The notes under the pieces are model-generated. The model did no database searches. It worked only from the letters and a program-made list of their open reading frames with translations, and was not told the DNA's origin. A DNA stretch of 47,103 nt from a bacterium. Its GTDB lineage: Bacteria > Patescibacteriota > Minisyncoccia > UBA6257 > 02-FULL-45-10c. Position numbers and translations under genes: made by a program. The stretch spans positions 68,663 through 115,765 of the forward strand of contig JAUSKT010000012.1 of the NCBI GenBank assembly GCA_030646915.1. Reading direction: 5' to 3'. Numbering within the stretch: the first letter of the stretch is position 1; each line of letters opens with the position of its first letter. Below are positions 39,886 through 47,103 of the stretch, piece by piece.

Positions 39886-39891
39886 ATCCAT
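39787..39891 (-). CDS. Upstream short ORF in hsp20 leader, encoded by palindromic element
   Basis: 34 codons from the duplicated ATG to a TAA five nt before the hsp20 ATG. The peptide begins MDPVRKL and ends VGKMFNLIF. It matches the ftsH leader peptide at 21 of 34 positions, and several changes are conservative (N/D, F/L, H/Q). Expression is not proven. Confidence 0.45.
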   Translation of the reverse strand: MDPVRKLITMLTFNKNFMEQYRKSLVGKMFNLIF

Positions 39892-39899
39892 CACCTTAT

Positions 39900-40550
39900 T
39901 TATAACCTTTTAAGTTTTTCAAAATCGTATAAAACAAATACGGCAAAAACCATGAGAAAGGCAGTTGGTATTGCTGCCGGTTCAAATCTAAGTATAAGGA
40001 AGTTAAAAAGGGTGTGCAATAGGGTGGCAAGTGCAAAACCTGTTAATAATAGGTGATATTTCCCTTTTATTAAAGATTTTGCCCAGTAATATCCGAAGAG
40101 TCCCGAGCTTAAAGTATGAAGAAGGGTGGCTCCGATAAATCTTAATGTGGCAGTTTCAAAGATAAGGTCTTTGGCATGGTAGATTGCTCCAATATTTTCT
40201 ATAGTGGCAAAGCCAAGGGCGGCAACTATAAGATAGATCATGGCATCTACTGGCTCGTCCAATTCATTTTTATGGTCGTCAATTACCAGCCGAGCAGCAC
40301 CGAATTTAAAAAATTCTTCAATGGCGGCTAAAAAAAGAAAAGAAAGAAAACTGTATTGCGCTATGCCTTCTGAATTTGCCCAATTATTAAAAGCAGTCTG
40401 GACTCCTAAAACTAAGAAGGTGATTAAACCTCCGGCCAAGAAAGTTTCAAAAATTAATTTTTTTGGTTCCGGATGAGGGTCTTCTTCAAGATAGAAAATC
40501 AACCAAGCAAAGCCGGGAATTAAGCCAATAACTAAAGGAAGATAATTCAT
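39900..40550 (-). CDS. PrsW-family intramembrane metalloprotease
   Basis: 216 residues, about seven transmembrane helices. Family motifs are visible: EEDPHPEPKKLIFETFLAGG after the first helix, the catalytic AAIEEFFKFGAA, GFATIEN, and HTLSSGLFGYYWAK with LLHTLFNFL in later helices. These Glu and His residues form the putative metal site. PrsW cleaves the anti-sigma factor RsiW in Bacillus; the target here is unknown. It precedes hsp20 in the same direction with only the palindromic element between. Confidence 0.9.
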   Translation of the reverse strand: MNYLPLVIGLIPGFAWLIFYLEEDPHPEPKKLIFETFLAGGLITFLVLGVQTAFNNWANSEGIAQYSFLSFLFLAAIEEFFKFGAARLVIDDHKNELDEPVDAMIYLIVAALGFATIENIGAIYHAKDLIFETATLRFIGATLLHTLSSGLFGYYWAKSLIKGKYHLLLTGFALATLLHTLFNFLILRFEPAAIPTAFLMVFAVFVLYDFEKLKRL

Positions 40551-40559
40551 ATAAAATAT

Positions 40560-42611
40560 TTACCAATCCTCTATCATTAATAAATCTTTATTTTTCGACG
40601 GCAAGTTTTGATAAATTTCTTCTGTGAGATGCGGCATGAATGGATGGAGCATTTTTAAAATCTCTATAAGTAAATGATATAAAACTTTCTGGGCATCTTC
40701 ATCTGAACGTTTTTTAGAAGCTTCAATATATTTGTCCGCCACTTCATGCCAGATAAATTCATATAAAATATGCAAAGCCTGCCCGAATTCATACTGGTTA
40801 ATTTGTTTTGTCACCGATTTTTTAGTTTCAGCAAGTTTTTCCAGAATTTCTTTATCTTCTTTTAATAAGTTATTAGAAATTAGTAATTGGTAATTAGTAA
40901 TTCCGTTTTGTTTTGATAAAATAAAACGGCTGATATTCCAAACTTTATTCGCGAATTTTTTTCCGGCCATTACCGCGTTTTCATCCCAATGGATATCCTG
41001 GCTGCCCATTGCCTGCCAGATAAGGCCGAAACGAGTGGCATCAGCGCCGTATTTTTCTATTAAAATCATCGGATCAATTCCAGTGCCCAAAGATTTGGAC
41101 ATCCTCCGTCCATCTTTGGTTAAAATCGTCCCATGTATAATTACATCGGAAAAAGGAATTTCTTTAGTGAATTCCAGTCCGGAAAAAACCATCCGCGATA
41201 CCCAAAGATTTATAATGTCTCTTGCTGTGGATAGCACTTGGGTCGGATAAAATTCTTTCAAATCTTTAGTTTTATTCGGCCAACCCAAGGTTGCAAACGG
41301 CCAGAGCGCAGAAGAAAACCAGGTATCTAAAACGTCAGTTTCGCCTTCTAGTGGAATTTTATGCCCCCACCAGATTTGCCGGGAAACATTCCAGTCGCGG
41401 ATATTTTCCAGCCAGTCAAAGTAAACCTTTTCCCAGTTTTTTGGATGGAAATTTATTTTCCCGTCTTTAACTGCCTGAGTTGCCAGTTTCGCAAGTTCGG
41501 TCATTTTTAAAAACCACTGGAGGCTGGGCATTGGTTCAATGACTGTTCCGCATCGGTAGCAAACCGCCACATTATGGGTGTAATCTTCTTCTTTTTCAAT
41601 CAAATTTTGTTTTTTCAGTTCTTCAATTACTTTTTCCCGAGCTTCTATCATTTTAATTCCTTTGAAATTCGCTCCAGCCTCATCAGTCATTTTTCCAAGC
41701 GGTCCGATTACCTTATATATAGGAAGATTATGCTTTTCGCCGATTCGGGCATCAAGCAAATCATGGGCAGGAGTAACTTTTACTGCGCCGGTGCCGAATT
41801 CCATATCAATTTCTTCATCGGCAATAATCGGAATTTCCCGGTTCATAATCGGTAATAAAACTTTTTTATTGATTAAATCTTTATAGCGCTTATCTTTTGG
41901 ATTTACGGCAACAGCTGAATCACCGAGCATAGTTTCCGGCCGAGTAGTGGCGACGGTGACGAAGTCACCGCTCCGACCTTGCGTCGGAGCTACTATTGGA
42001 TATTTCAAATACCACAATTTACTCTTCTCCTCTTTATATTCCAATTCCAAATCAGATAAGCTGGTCTGGCATCTTACGCACCAGTTGATTACCCGTTCAG
42101 CTTTATAGAGCCAGCCTTTTTTATGGTAATGGAGAAAAGCTTCACTAACGGCTTTTTGATAATCTTCGTCCATGGTAAATCGCGTTCGCGACCAGTCCAT
42201 TGAAGAACCGAGTTTTTTAAATTGGTTTAAAATTATATTTCCGTATTTTTCTTTCCATTCCCAGACTTTTTCTAGGAATTTTTCTCGGCCAAGATCATGG
42301 CGAGAAATGCCTTGTTTTTTTAATTCTTTTTCCACGACATTTTGAGTGGCAATGCCCGCATGGTCTGTCCCGGGAAGCCAAAGAGTTTTATATCCTTCCA
42401 TTCTTTTTTTCCGGATTAAAATATCCTGGATAGTGGCGTTTAAGGCGTGGCCCATGTGGAGTGAACCAGTGACATTGGGAGGCGGAACAACAATAGTGTA
42501 ACTTTTAGTTCCGGAAAGGTTGTCCGGATTAAAGTAGCCGGATTTTTCCCACATTTCATATATTTTCTCTTCGGTTTTTTTAGGATCGTAAGCCGATGGA
42601 AGTTCTTGCAT
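40560..42611 (-). CDS. valS: Valyl-tRNA synthetase (compact)
   Basis: 683 residues, against 850-950 in most bacteria. HIGH motif in PPPNVTGSLHMGHALN, tRNA-synthetase core WLPGTDHAGIATQ, editing-domain ATTRPETMLGD, DVLDTWFSSALWPF and KMSKS in GRRMSKSLGTG. The segment between WWGHKIP and DVLDTWFSS, often holding a zinc site, is cut to six residues, and the C-terminal coiled coil is absent. Two in-frame repeat inserts occur: a hairpin pair at about residues 208-219 and an AATTAGTAATT-type tract at about 564-580. It ends 10 nt before the PrsW gene. Confidence 0.95.
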   Translation of the reverse strand: MQELPSAYDPKKTEEKIYEMWEKSGYFNPDNLSGTKSYTIVVPPPNVTGSLHMGHALNATIQDILIRKKRMEGYKTLWLPGTDHAGIATQNVVEKELKKQGISRHDLGREKFLEKVWEWKEKYGNIILNQFKKLGSSMDWSRTRFTMDEDYQKAVSEAFLHYHKKGWLYKAERVINWCVRCQTSLSDLELEYKEEKSKLWYLKYPIVAPTQGRSGDFVTVATTRPETMLGDSAVAVNPKDKRYKDLINKKVLLPIMNREIPIIADEEIDMEFGTGAVKVTPAHDLLDARIGEKHNLPIYKVIGPLGKMTDEAGANFKGIKMIEAREKVIEELKKQNLIEKEEDYTHNVAVCYRCGTVIEPMPSLQWFLKMTELAKLATQAVKDGKINFHPKNWEKVYFDWLENIRDWNVSRQIWWGHKIPLEGETDVLDTWFSSALWPFATLGWPNKTKDLKEFYPTQVLSTARDIINLWVSRMVFSGLEFTKEIPFSDVIIHGTILTKDGRRMSKSLGTGIDPMILIEKYGADATRFGLIWQAMGSQDIHWDENAVMAGKKFANKVWNISRFILSKQNGITNYQLLISNNLLKEDKEILEKLAETKKSVTKQINQYEFGQALHILYEFIWHEVADKYIEASKKRSDEDAQKVLYHLLIEILKMLHPFMPHLTEEIYQNLPSKNKDLLMIEDW
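41954..41989. repeat. In-frame double hairpin insert in valS
   Basis: Adjacent hairpins CGGTGAC/GTCACCG and CTCCGAC/GTCGGAG. The second shares its arms with the 82-bp tRNA repeats. It encodes a variable linker before ATTRPETM. Confidence 0.7.
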
Positions 42612-42665
42612 AAGATTGTTTGATATTCTATTATTCTATTAGAATTTTTGACCTTTAACAATTGA

Positions 42666-42932
42666 ATGGCGACCAAAAAGAAGATCACCAAGTTTTTAAC
42701 CTGTGAGATTATTCCAGCCCCAGAAGAAGGAATGGTCGGGATTGTTGTAGTGCAATTAGATGGTTCGGTTATAGGAGGAACGATTGAAAAGGATAAAATA
42801 ATCGGCAATTTACTTCCAGTAGAAGTATTGAAAGAAGAAGGCGATGCAGTTCAGATTAATTGGCCGATTTGCGCCTTGCCGGAACATTGTCCCGGAGATC
42901 AGATTTGGGTAAAGAAAGAATTATTAAATTAA
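42666..42932 (+). CDS. Hypothetical small beta-rich protein
   Basis: 88 residues. Strand pattern FLTCEIIPAPEEGMVGIVVVQLDGSVIGG with cysteines at CEII, PICALPEHCPG, possibly a metal or disulphide site. It is divergent from valS and convergent with tsaD, whose stop codon it overlaps by 4 nt. No family recognised. Confidence 0.65.
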   Translation: MATKKKITKFLTCEIIPAPEEGMVGIVVVQLDGSVIGGTIEKDKIIGNLLPVEVLKEEGDAVQINWPICALPEHCPGDQIWVKKELLN

Positions 42933-43954
42933 AGGCTTAAATTGCCCTGCGCTTCCATTTGGAGGCGCTTTTTATTTTTTTGGAGAAGATTTATATAAGC
43001 GGCGGCGGCAATCATTGAAGCATTGTCAGTATTAAATTCAAAATCCGGAACTACAAAATTAACTTTTAACTTTTGACTTTGGACTTTTAGACTCTCCCTT
43101 AATGGTTTATTCGCCGATACTCCTCCGCAGAGTAAAATAGTTTTTGCTTTAAATTCTCCGGCAGCGCGGATAGTTTTTTTAGTTAAAACATCAATCACTG
43201 CCTGCTGAAATGAAGCAGCTACATCAGCTTTTTTTGTTTTCGGATTATCTCGAAGATAATAAAGCACGGAAGTTTTTAATCCAGAGAAACTAAATTCGTA
43301 GTTTGGCTTATTTAACATTGGCCGGGGAAATTTTATTGCGTTTGGATTTCCTTTAACTGCTATTTTTTGAATTTCCGGTCCGCCTGGATAGGAAAGATTA
43401 AGCATGCGCGCCACTTTATCAAAAGCTTCGCCTGCGGCGTCATCTAAAGTTTCGCCAAGCTTAGTCCATTTATTAATACTTTTCATATTTAATAATATGG
43501 TGTGTCCGCCGCTGACAATTAAAGCGATGGCGGGAAAAATAATTTTAGAACTTTTGACTTTAGTAATTGGCAGCCAATTGCTATAAAGATGCCCCTCCAT
43601 ATGATTGGCGCCGATAATTGGTTTATTTAATTTTTTACCCAATTCTTCCGCAAAATTTATTCCAGTCCAAAGTGCCGGCTCAAGCCCAGGCCCAACAGTA
43701 ACCGCTATTATATCTATCATTTTTTTAAGTCGGGATTCTGGAATGCCGATCTTTTTTAAAACTTTCGGAAGATTTTTTATATGTTCCCGTTTTGCAAGAT
43801 TTGGAACAACCCCGCCGAATTCCCGGTGCACCATTATCTGGGAGGAAACCACATTTTTCAGAATTTTAAATTTTGGCGATTTTAATCCGCCGTTGCATTT
43901 TAAAAGCGCAATCGATGTTTCATCGCAGCTGGTTTCGATAGCAAGTATGTTCAT
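42929..43954 (-). CDS. tsaD: tRNA N6-adenosine threonylcarbamoyltransferase
   Basis: 341 residues. Transfers the threonylcarbamoyl group to A37 of tRNAs reading ANN codons. N-terminal ILAIETSCDETSIAL, HREFGGVVPNLAKREH, metal ligands His118 and His122 in GANHMEGH, sugar-kinase-like GETLDDAAGEAFDKVAR, and the C-terminal NTDNASMIAAA. A repeat-derived stretch (KVQSQKLKVNF) lies between CGGVSANK and the final motif. Confidence 0.96.
   Translation of the reverse strand: MNILAIETSCDETSIALLKCNGGLKSPKFKILKNVVSSQIMVHREFGGVVPNLAKREHIKNLPKVLKKIGIPESRLKKMIDIIAVTVGPGLEPALWTGINFAEELGKKLNKPIIGANHMEGHLYSNWLPITKVKSSKIIFPAIALIVSGGHTILLNMKSINKWTKLGETLDDAAGEAFDKVARMLNLSYPGGPEIQKIAVKGNPNAIKFPRPMLNKPNYEFSFSGLKTSVLYYLRDNPKTKKADVAASFQQAVIDVLTKKTIRAAGEFKAKTILLCGGVSANKPLRESLKVQSQKLKVNFVVPDFEFNTDNASMIAAAAYINLLQKNKKRLQMEAQGNLSL
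42949..42976 (+). terminator. Terminator for the 88-residue gene inside the tsaD 3' end
   Basis: Stem GCGCTTCC/GGAGGCGC with loop ATTT, followed by TTTTTATTTTTTT on the plus strand. It is encoded within the last codons of tsaD on the other strand. Confidence 0.75.
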
Positions 43955-43956
43955 AG

Positions 43957-44565
43957 TTATTTGATTTGCCGGTCCAATACTATTTTTTGTTCTTGGACTT
44001 GTCTTGCCACTATTTTTTTAAGCGCTTCTTTTGCATATTCTTCTATTTTTTCTAGATAATTTTTAGTTTCAAGCGTCCGATCTGGTAAATCCTGCTCCAT
44101 AACCATAATATCGCTTTTATATACTTGTTTATTGGGATTTTTTGTAAAATCAAAAGTGGCGAAATAACGCTTTCGATCTTTTGGATCCAAATATTCCAGC
44201 CAGCCATCCACTCCGTGGAATTTATCAAGCGGCGTTCCTACTGCCGTGAAAAATCTTACTAAATCGCGGTCTTCTTCTTTTAGGGCGCCGGCGCTTTCTA
44301 ATAAATCCTGGAAAGCAATTCTAATATCTCTTGCAAATGGCTTATCAGGATTAGTCGGATCATATGGAGAGAATTGGCGGGCTAATTCCATAGCTGTTCT
44401 GAATCTCATATATTCACCGGATTTTCCGGTTTTTTTAGCTTCTTCTATTTGAGCTTCTTTTAGAGCTTTTTGGTATTTAGAATTTTCAGAATCAACTTTT
44501 CCAATATGTTGCCACTCAACAAGGTGTCCGGTGGATTCTCCTCCTTTTGATTCAAATCTTCTCAT
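43957..44565 (-). CDS. Hypothetical soluble protein
   Basis: 202 residues, charged, no signal or membrane segments. It contains FSPYDPTNPDKPFARDIRI, a middle helical part, and a coiled-coil-like C-terminus (KNYLEKIEEYAKEALKKI). The gene is directly upstream of tsaD (2-nt gap), so the two share a transcript. No family recognised. Confidence 0.65.
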   Translation of the reverse strand: MRRFESKGGESTGHLVEWQHIGKVDSENSKYQKALKEAQIEEAKKTGKSGEYMRFRTAMELARQFSPYDPTNPDKPFARDIRIAFQDLLESAGALKEEDRDLVRFFTAVGTPLDKFHGVDGWLEYLDPKDRKRYFATFDFTKNPNKQVYKSDIMVMEQDLPDRTLETKNYLEKIEEYAKEALKKIVARQVQEQKIVLDRQIK

Positions 44566-44670
44566 ATAATTATATTCTCATAGGGTTAATTTAAAATCCA
44601 GCCTAAAAATTGACTTTATTTTATAATTTAATTATCTTATATTAACTATATGGTTCGAGATTAATTATAT

Positions 44671-44743
44671 GGTCCTATCGTCTAATGGCTCAGGACATGT
44701 CCCTTTCACGGACAAAATACGGGTTCGATTCCCGTTGGGACTA
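44671..44743 (+). tRNA. tRNA-Glu(UUC)
   Basis: 73 nt. Acceptor GGTCCTA with GGGACT (first pair G-U), anticodon stem TGTCC/GGACA around CTTTCAC (anticodon TTC), T loop TTCGATT. Confidence 0.9.
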
Positions 44744-44775
44744 CAAGAATCTATTTCAATTAAGGTAGTTTTAAT

Positions 44776-45046
44776 AGAACCTATCTCCATAACAATCCTC
44801 AAACGCGTTGCTAAGATAAATTGAATAATTTCTAGGCATGCTGACGAGCTTGCGGTTGAATACCGCAGCGAGGAAGTATAACGAAGAAATTATCAATTTA
44901 GACAGCAACCCTTCGGGATACAGCCAATTTATATCCAGAACATTGTTAGTCGTCGGAAAGGTAGCAAGCTACGATTTCCTCCTCCTGCCTTGTTCTGAAT
45001 AAAATTGGCTTGTATCGCGTTATGGGATTATTATGGAGATAGGTTC
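44776..45046. repeat. Structured ~270-bp repeat element, copy 2
   Basis: Outer arms GAACCTATCTCCATAA/TTATGGAGATAGGTTC pair perfectly. Left hairpin AATTGAATAATTTCT/AGAAATTATCAATT, small hairpin CCCTTCGGG, right hairpin CCAATTTAT/ATAAAATTGG-like. The right-loop segment around GTCGGAAAGGTAGCAAGC is identical to copy 1. It ends 16 nt before the DoxX gene, so it would be in its leader if transcribed through. Confidence 0.8.
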
Positions 45047-45061
45047 AAATATTATTTTTTT

Positions 45062-45448
45062 ATGATTCCAGTATTATTAGCTTTTAGTGATTTAGCGCTT
45101 TTTATCTTGCGGGTAGTTTTTGCGGGAGTATTTTTGGTCCACGGAGTGCCTAAAATAAAAAATTTAAAATCTACCCAGGAATGGTTTGGTTCAGTTGGTT
45201 TTAAGCCGGGATGGTTTTGGGGAACTTTAGCGGCGCTTTTAGAAACCGTTGGAGCAGCTTTGATTTTATTAGGGCTTGGAACACAGCCATTGGGATTTCT
45301 TTTAGCAGGACAAATGGCAGTGGTAACTTTGTGGAAAATGAAAAATGGCCAGAAGTTGTCTGGCGGTTATGAATTAGATTTATTGCTTATGGCAATCGGA
45401 TTAATTCTCGCAACGATGGGCGGCGGCGCTTTGGCCCTCGGTTTTTAA
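45062..45448 (+). CDS. DoxX-family membrane protein
   Basis: 128 residues from ATG 45062; an earlier in-frame start would read through the repeat element. Four transmembrane helices with the DoxX pattern: LFILRVVFAGVFLVHGVPKI, FWGTLAALLETVGAALILLGLG, a GQMAVVTLWKM helix start, and a glycine-rich last helix. Members are small redox-linked or quinone-associated membrane proteins; the exact role is unknown. Confidence 0.85.
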   Translation: MIPVLLAFSDLALFILRVVFAGVFLVHGVPKIKNLKSTQEWFGSVGFKPGWFWGTLAALLETVGAALILLGLGTQPLGFLLAGQMAVVTLWKMKNGQKLSGGYELDLLLMAIGLILATMGGGALALGF

Positions 45449-45467
45449 AAAAAGATTTTAAATTAAT

Positions 45468-47103
45468 CTATTCTAAGTGGATTTCTTTTTGGAATTGCTG
45501 GAAGCGTTCTTTAAGCGCCGGAAAATTATAAAATTCCGAATCGTTGGAAATTATTTCTTTCGCTGCGTCACGGGCGGTTTTTACGAGCTGGATATCTTTT
45601 AGGGCATCCATTGCGATATCCGGCAATCCAGTCTGGCTTTCGCCCAAAAATTGTCCCGGACCCCGCAGCAATAAATCTTTTTCCGCAAGTTCAAATCCAT
45701 TTTTAGCTGTCAAAAGGAAATTCAACCTTCTTTTTACCGTATCAGAATCGGAATCAGTAAAAAGGAGGCAGAATGATTGATGCTCTGCCCGGCCGACCCG
45801 GCCCCTAAATTGATAAAGTTGCGCCAATCCGAACCGTTCTGAACCCTCAATCATCATAATAGCCGCATTCTGGACATCTACTCCGACTTCAATGACCGAA
45901 GTGGAAATCAGAATATCATATTTGCGGCCTTGGAAGTCTTTCATAATTTGGTCTTTTTCTTTGCCTTTCATTTTTCCATGCAGCATTACCACCCTCAAAT
46001 CAGGAAAGATTTTCGTGGATAATTTTTCAAATTCTTCCTTTACAGATTTCAATTCAAGCGCTTTCTTTTTAGCCTCGCTGAGAACTTCGCCTTCTTTTAT
46101 TGTTCCGGGTTCAATGCGCGGGCAGATTACAAATGCTTGCCGCCCCTTTATGATCTGTTCTTTTATAAAATCGTAAGCTTTGGGCCGATTTTCCGGAGCA
46201 ACTATTTTAGTGATAATTTCTTTTCTGCCGGCTGGTAATTCGGTAATAGTGGAGAGATCTAGGTCTCCAAATACGGTTAGTGTTAAAGTGCGGGGAATTG
46301 GGGTGGCGCTCATGGAAAGAAAATGCGGAATAGAGACATCTTGGTCATTTTCATTTTTAAGAAGAGCAGCTCTTTGCTGGACTCCGAATCTGTGCTGTTC
46401 ATCAACTATTGCCAGAGCCAAATTTTTGAATTTAACTCCTTTTTGGATGACTGCGTGGGTGCCGATGATAATTTTTGCATTCCCATTTTCTATTTCTTTT
46501 AAAAGTTTTGCTTTGGATATTTTAACATCTGATTTCTCGCCGAAACTCAATTCATTCTTATTAGCCGTCAGGAGCGCTATTCCTTTATTAAAATCTTTAA
46601 AAATTCCGGTAATGGTCCGGTAATGCTGGCCAGCCAGCACTTCAGTCGGAGCCATAAAAACCGTTTGAAATTGATTTTTAGCCACTAAGATTGCAGAGAG
46701 CGCGGCAATTACGGTTTTTCCGGATCCGACATCTCCTTGGAGTAGCCGATTCATCGGGTGGGGTTTTTGCAGATCCTCAATAATTTCTTTCAAACTTTCT
46801 TTTTGTGATCCGGTTAATTGGAAGGGGAGCTGGCTGATTAATTCCTGCAGGTAATTTTTATCCGTAGAAATCGCATCCGCTTTTTTTATGGCCAGCTGAG
46901 ATTTAATTTTTAGATTATTCAGTTGCAATAAAAATAAATTTTCAAAAGCAAATCTTTTTTTTGCTAATTCCGCATCAACTAGTTTTAATGGGAAGTGAAT
47001 TCTTTTTAAAGCCAAGTTAATGTCAGGAAATTTTTGTTCTTTTAATATTTCCGCGGGAATAAAATCGTCTAAAATATCCAGGCTTTTTAAAAGTGGCTTT
47101 ATT
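45468..47103 (-). CDS. recG: ATP-dependent DNA helicase RecG, 5' part outside window
   Basis: About 545 residues visible and the frame is open to the window end, so the N-terminal wedge domain is mostly missing. RecG remodels stalled forks and Holliday junctions. Walker A GDVGSGKT, DEQH box AIVDEQHRFG, motif III SMSATPIPRTL, motif V STSVIEVGVDVQNA, motif VI QFRGRVGR, then the RecG C-terminal block LLLRGPGQFLGESQTGLPD. A TTG at 47015 is in frame but lies in the conserved ALKRIHFP region and is not the start. Confidence 0.95.
   Translation of the reverse strand, partial: IKPLLKSLDILDDFIPAEILKEQKFPDINLALKRIHFPLKLVDAELAKKRFAFENLFLLQLNNLKIKSQLAIKKADAISTDKNYLQELISQLPFQLTGSQKESLKEIIEDLQKPHPMNRLLQGDVGSGKTVIAALSAILVAKNQFQTVFMAPTEVLAGQHYRTITGIFKDFNKGIALLTANKNELSFGEKSDVKISKAKLLKEIENGNAKIIIGTHAVIQKGVKFKNLALAIVDEQHRFGVQQRAALLKNENDQDVSIPHFLSMSATPIPRTLTLTVFGDLDLSTITELPAGRKEIITKIVAPENRPKAYDFIKEQIIKGRQAFVICPRIEPGTIKEGEVLSEAKKKALELKSVKEEFEKLSTKIFPDLRVVMLHGKMKGKEKDQIMKDFQGRKYDILISTSVIEVGVDVQNAAIMMIEGSERFGLAQLYQFRGRVGRAEHQSFCLLFTDSDSDTVKRRLNFLLTAKNGFELAEKDLLLRGPGQFLGESQTGLPDIAMDALKDIQLVKTARDAAKEIISNDSEFYNFPALKERFQQFQKEIHLE

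Noticed and set aside
45005-45061. Longer N-terminus of the DoxX protein
   Set aside because: It would be translated from the end of the structured repeat; ATG 45062 starts directly before the first helix.

Overview
The window looks like part of a Patescibacteria (Candidate Phyla Radiation, probably Parcubacteria-like) chromosome. The evidence is an AT-rich genome with compact versions of housekeeping genes (short IF-2, NusA and ValRS, a four-domain S1), tandem pilin-like small membrane proteins, a signal-peptide protein with Ig-like repeats, a membrane pyrophosphatase, and many Parcubacteria-type small proteins of unknown function. This is inferred from protein content; no rRNA is present to confirm it. 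The standard code fits, with no recoded TGA needed.

Layout. 1-890: end of a gene pair of unknown function. 953-7556 (minus): a run of MBL-fold protein, small membrane protein, gyrA, sugar-binding-type protein and three pilin-like proteins. 7832-13062 (plus): rpsA, an unknown 558-residue protein, ftsH. 13.1-16.3 kb: tRNA-Ile(UAU), tRNA-Val, a HAD hydrolase, an array of GTGAAACA motifs, and a YraN-like nuclease. 16.3-20.2 kb: a predicted beta-barrel porin and a large surface protein. 20.3-27.5 kb (plus): nusA, hppA, a GIY-YIG cassette, tig, clpP, tyrS. 27.6-31.5 kb: aspartokinase/homoserine dehydrogenase and aspartate-semialdehyde dehydrogenase, which together take aspartate to homoserine. 31.5-34.8 kb: tRNA genes including an interrupted tRNA-Arg, a second GIY-YIG gene, ddl and arfB. 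34.8-38 kb: tRNA-Ser, infB, rbfA, tRNA-Cys, a GC-rich small membrane protein gene, tRNA-Leu. 38.2-47.1 kb: patatin, hsp20, PrsW, valS, tsaD, tRNA-Glu, DoxX and the 3' part of recG.

The most unusual content is a dense set of palindromic insertions. One family has termini CCCGTTAGA/TCTAACGGG. Members sit immediately in front of the start codons of gyrA, ftsH, hsp20 and a GIY-YIG gene/tig, and the start codon with a few following bases (ATGAAA, ATGGAT) is repeated on the far side, like a target-site duplication. In the ftsH and hsp20 copies the duplicated upstream ATG opens a 34-codon frame through the element, ending 5 nt before the true ATG. The two predicted peptides are 21/34 identical. Two further copies lie in frame inside the aspartokinase/homoserine dehydrogenase. 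One 381-bp version carries a GIY-YIG nuclease and is a candidate mobile parent element. The second GIY-YIG gene sits between 82-bp repeats inside a broken tRNA-Arg. A different, three-copy element of about 240-270 bp (10.8, 37.6 and 44.8 kb) keeps its fold while its stem sequences change, which suggests a structured RNA.
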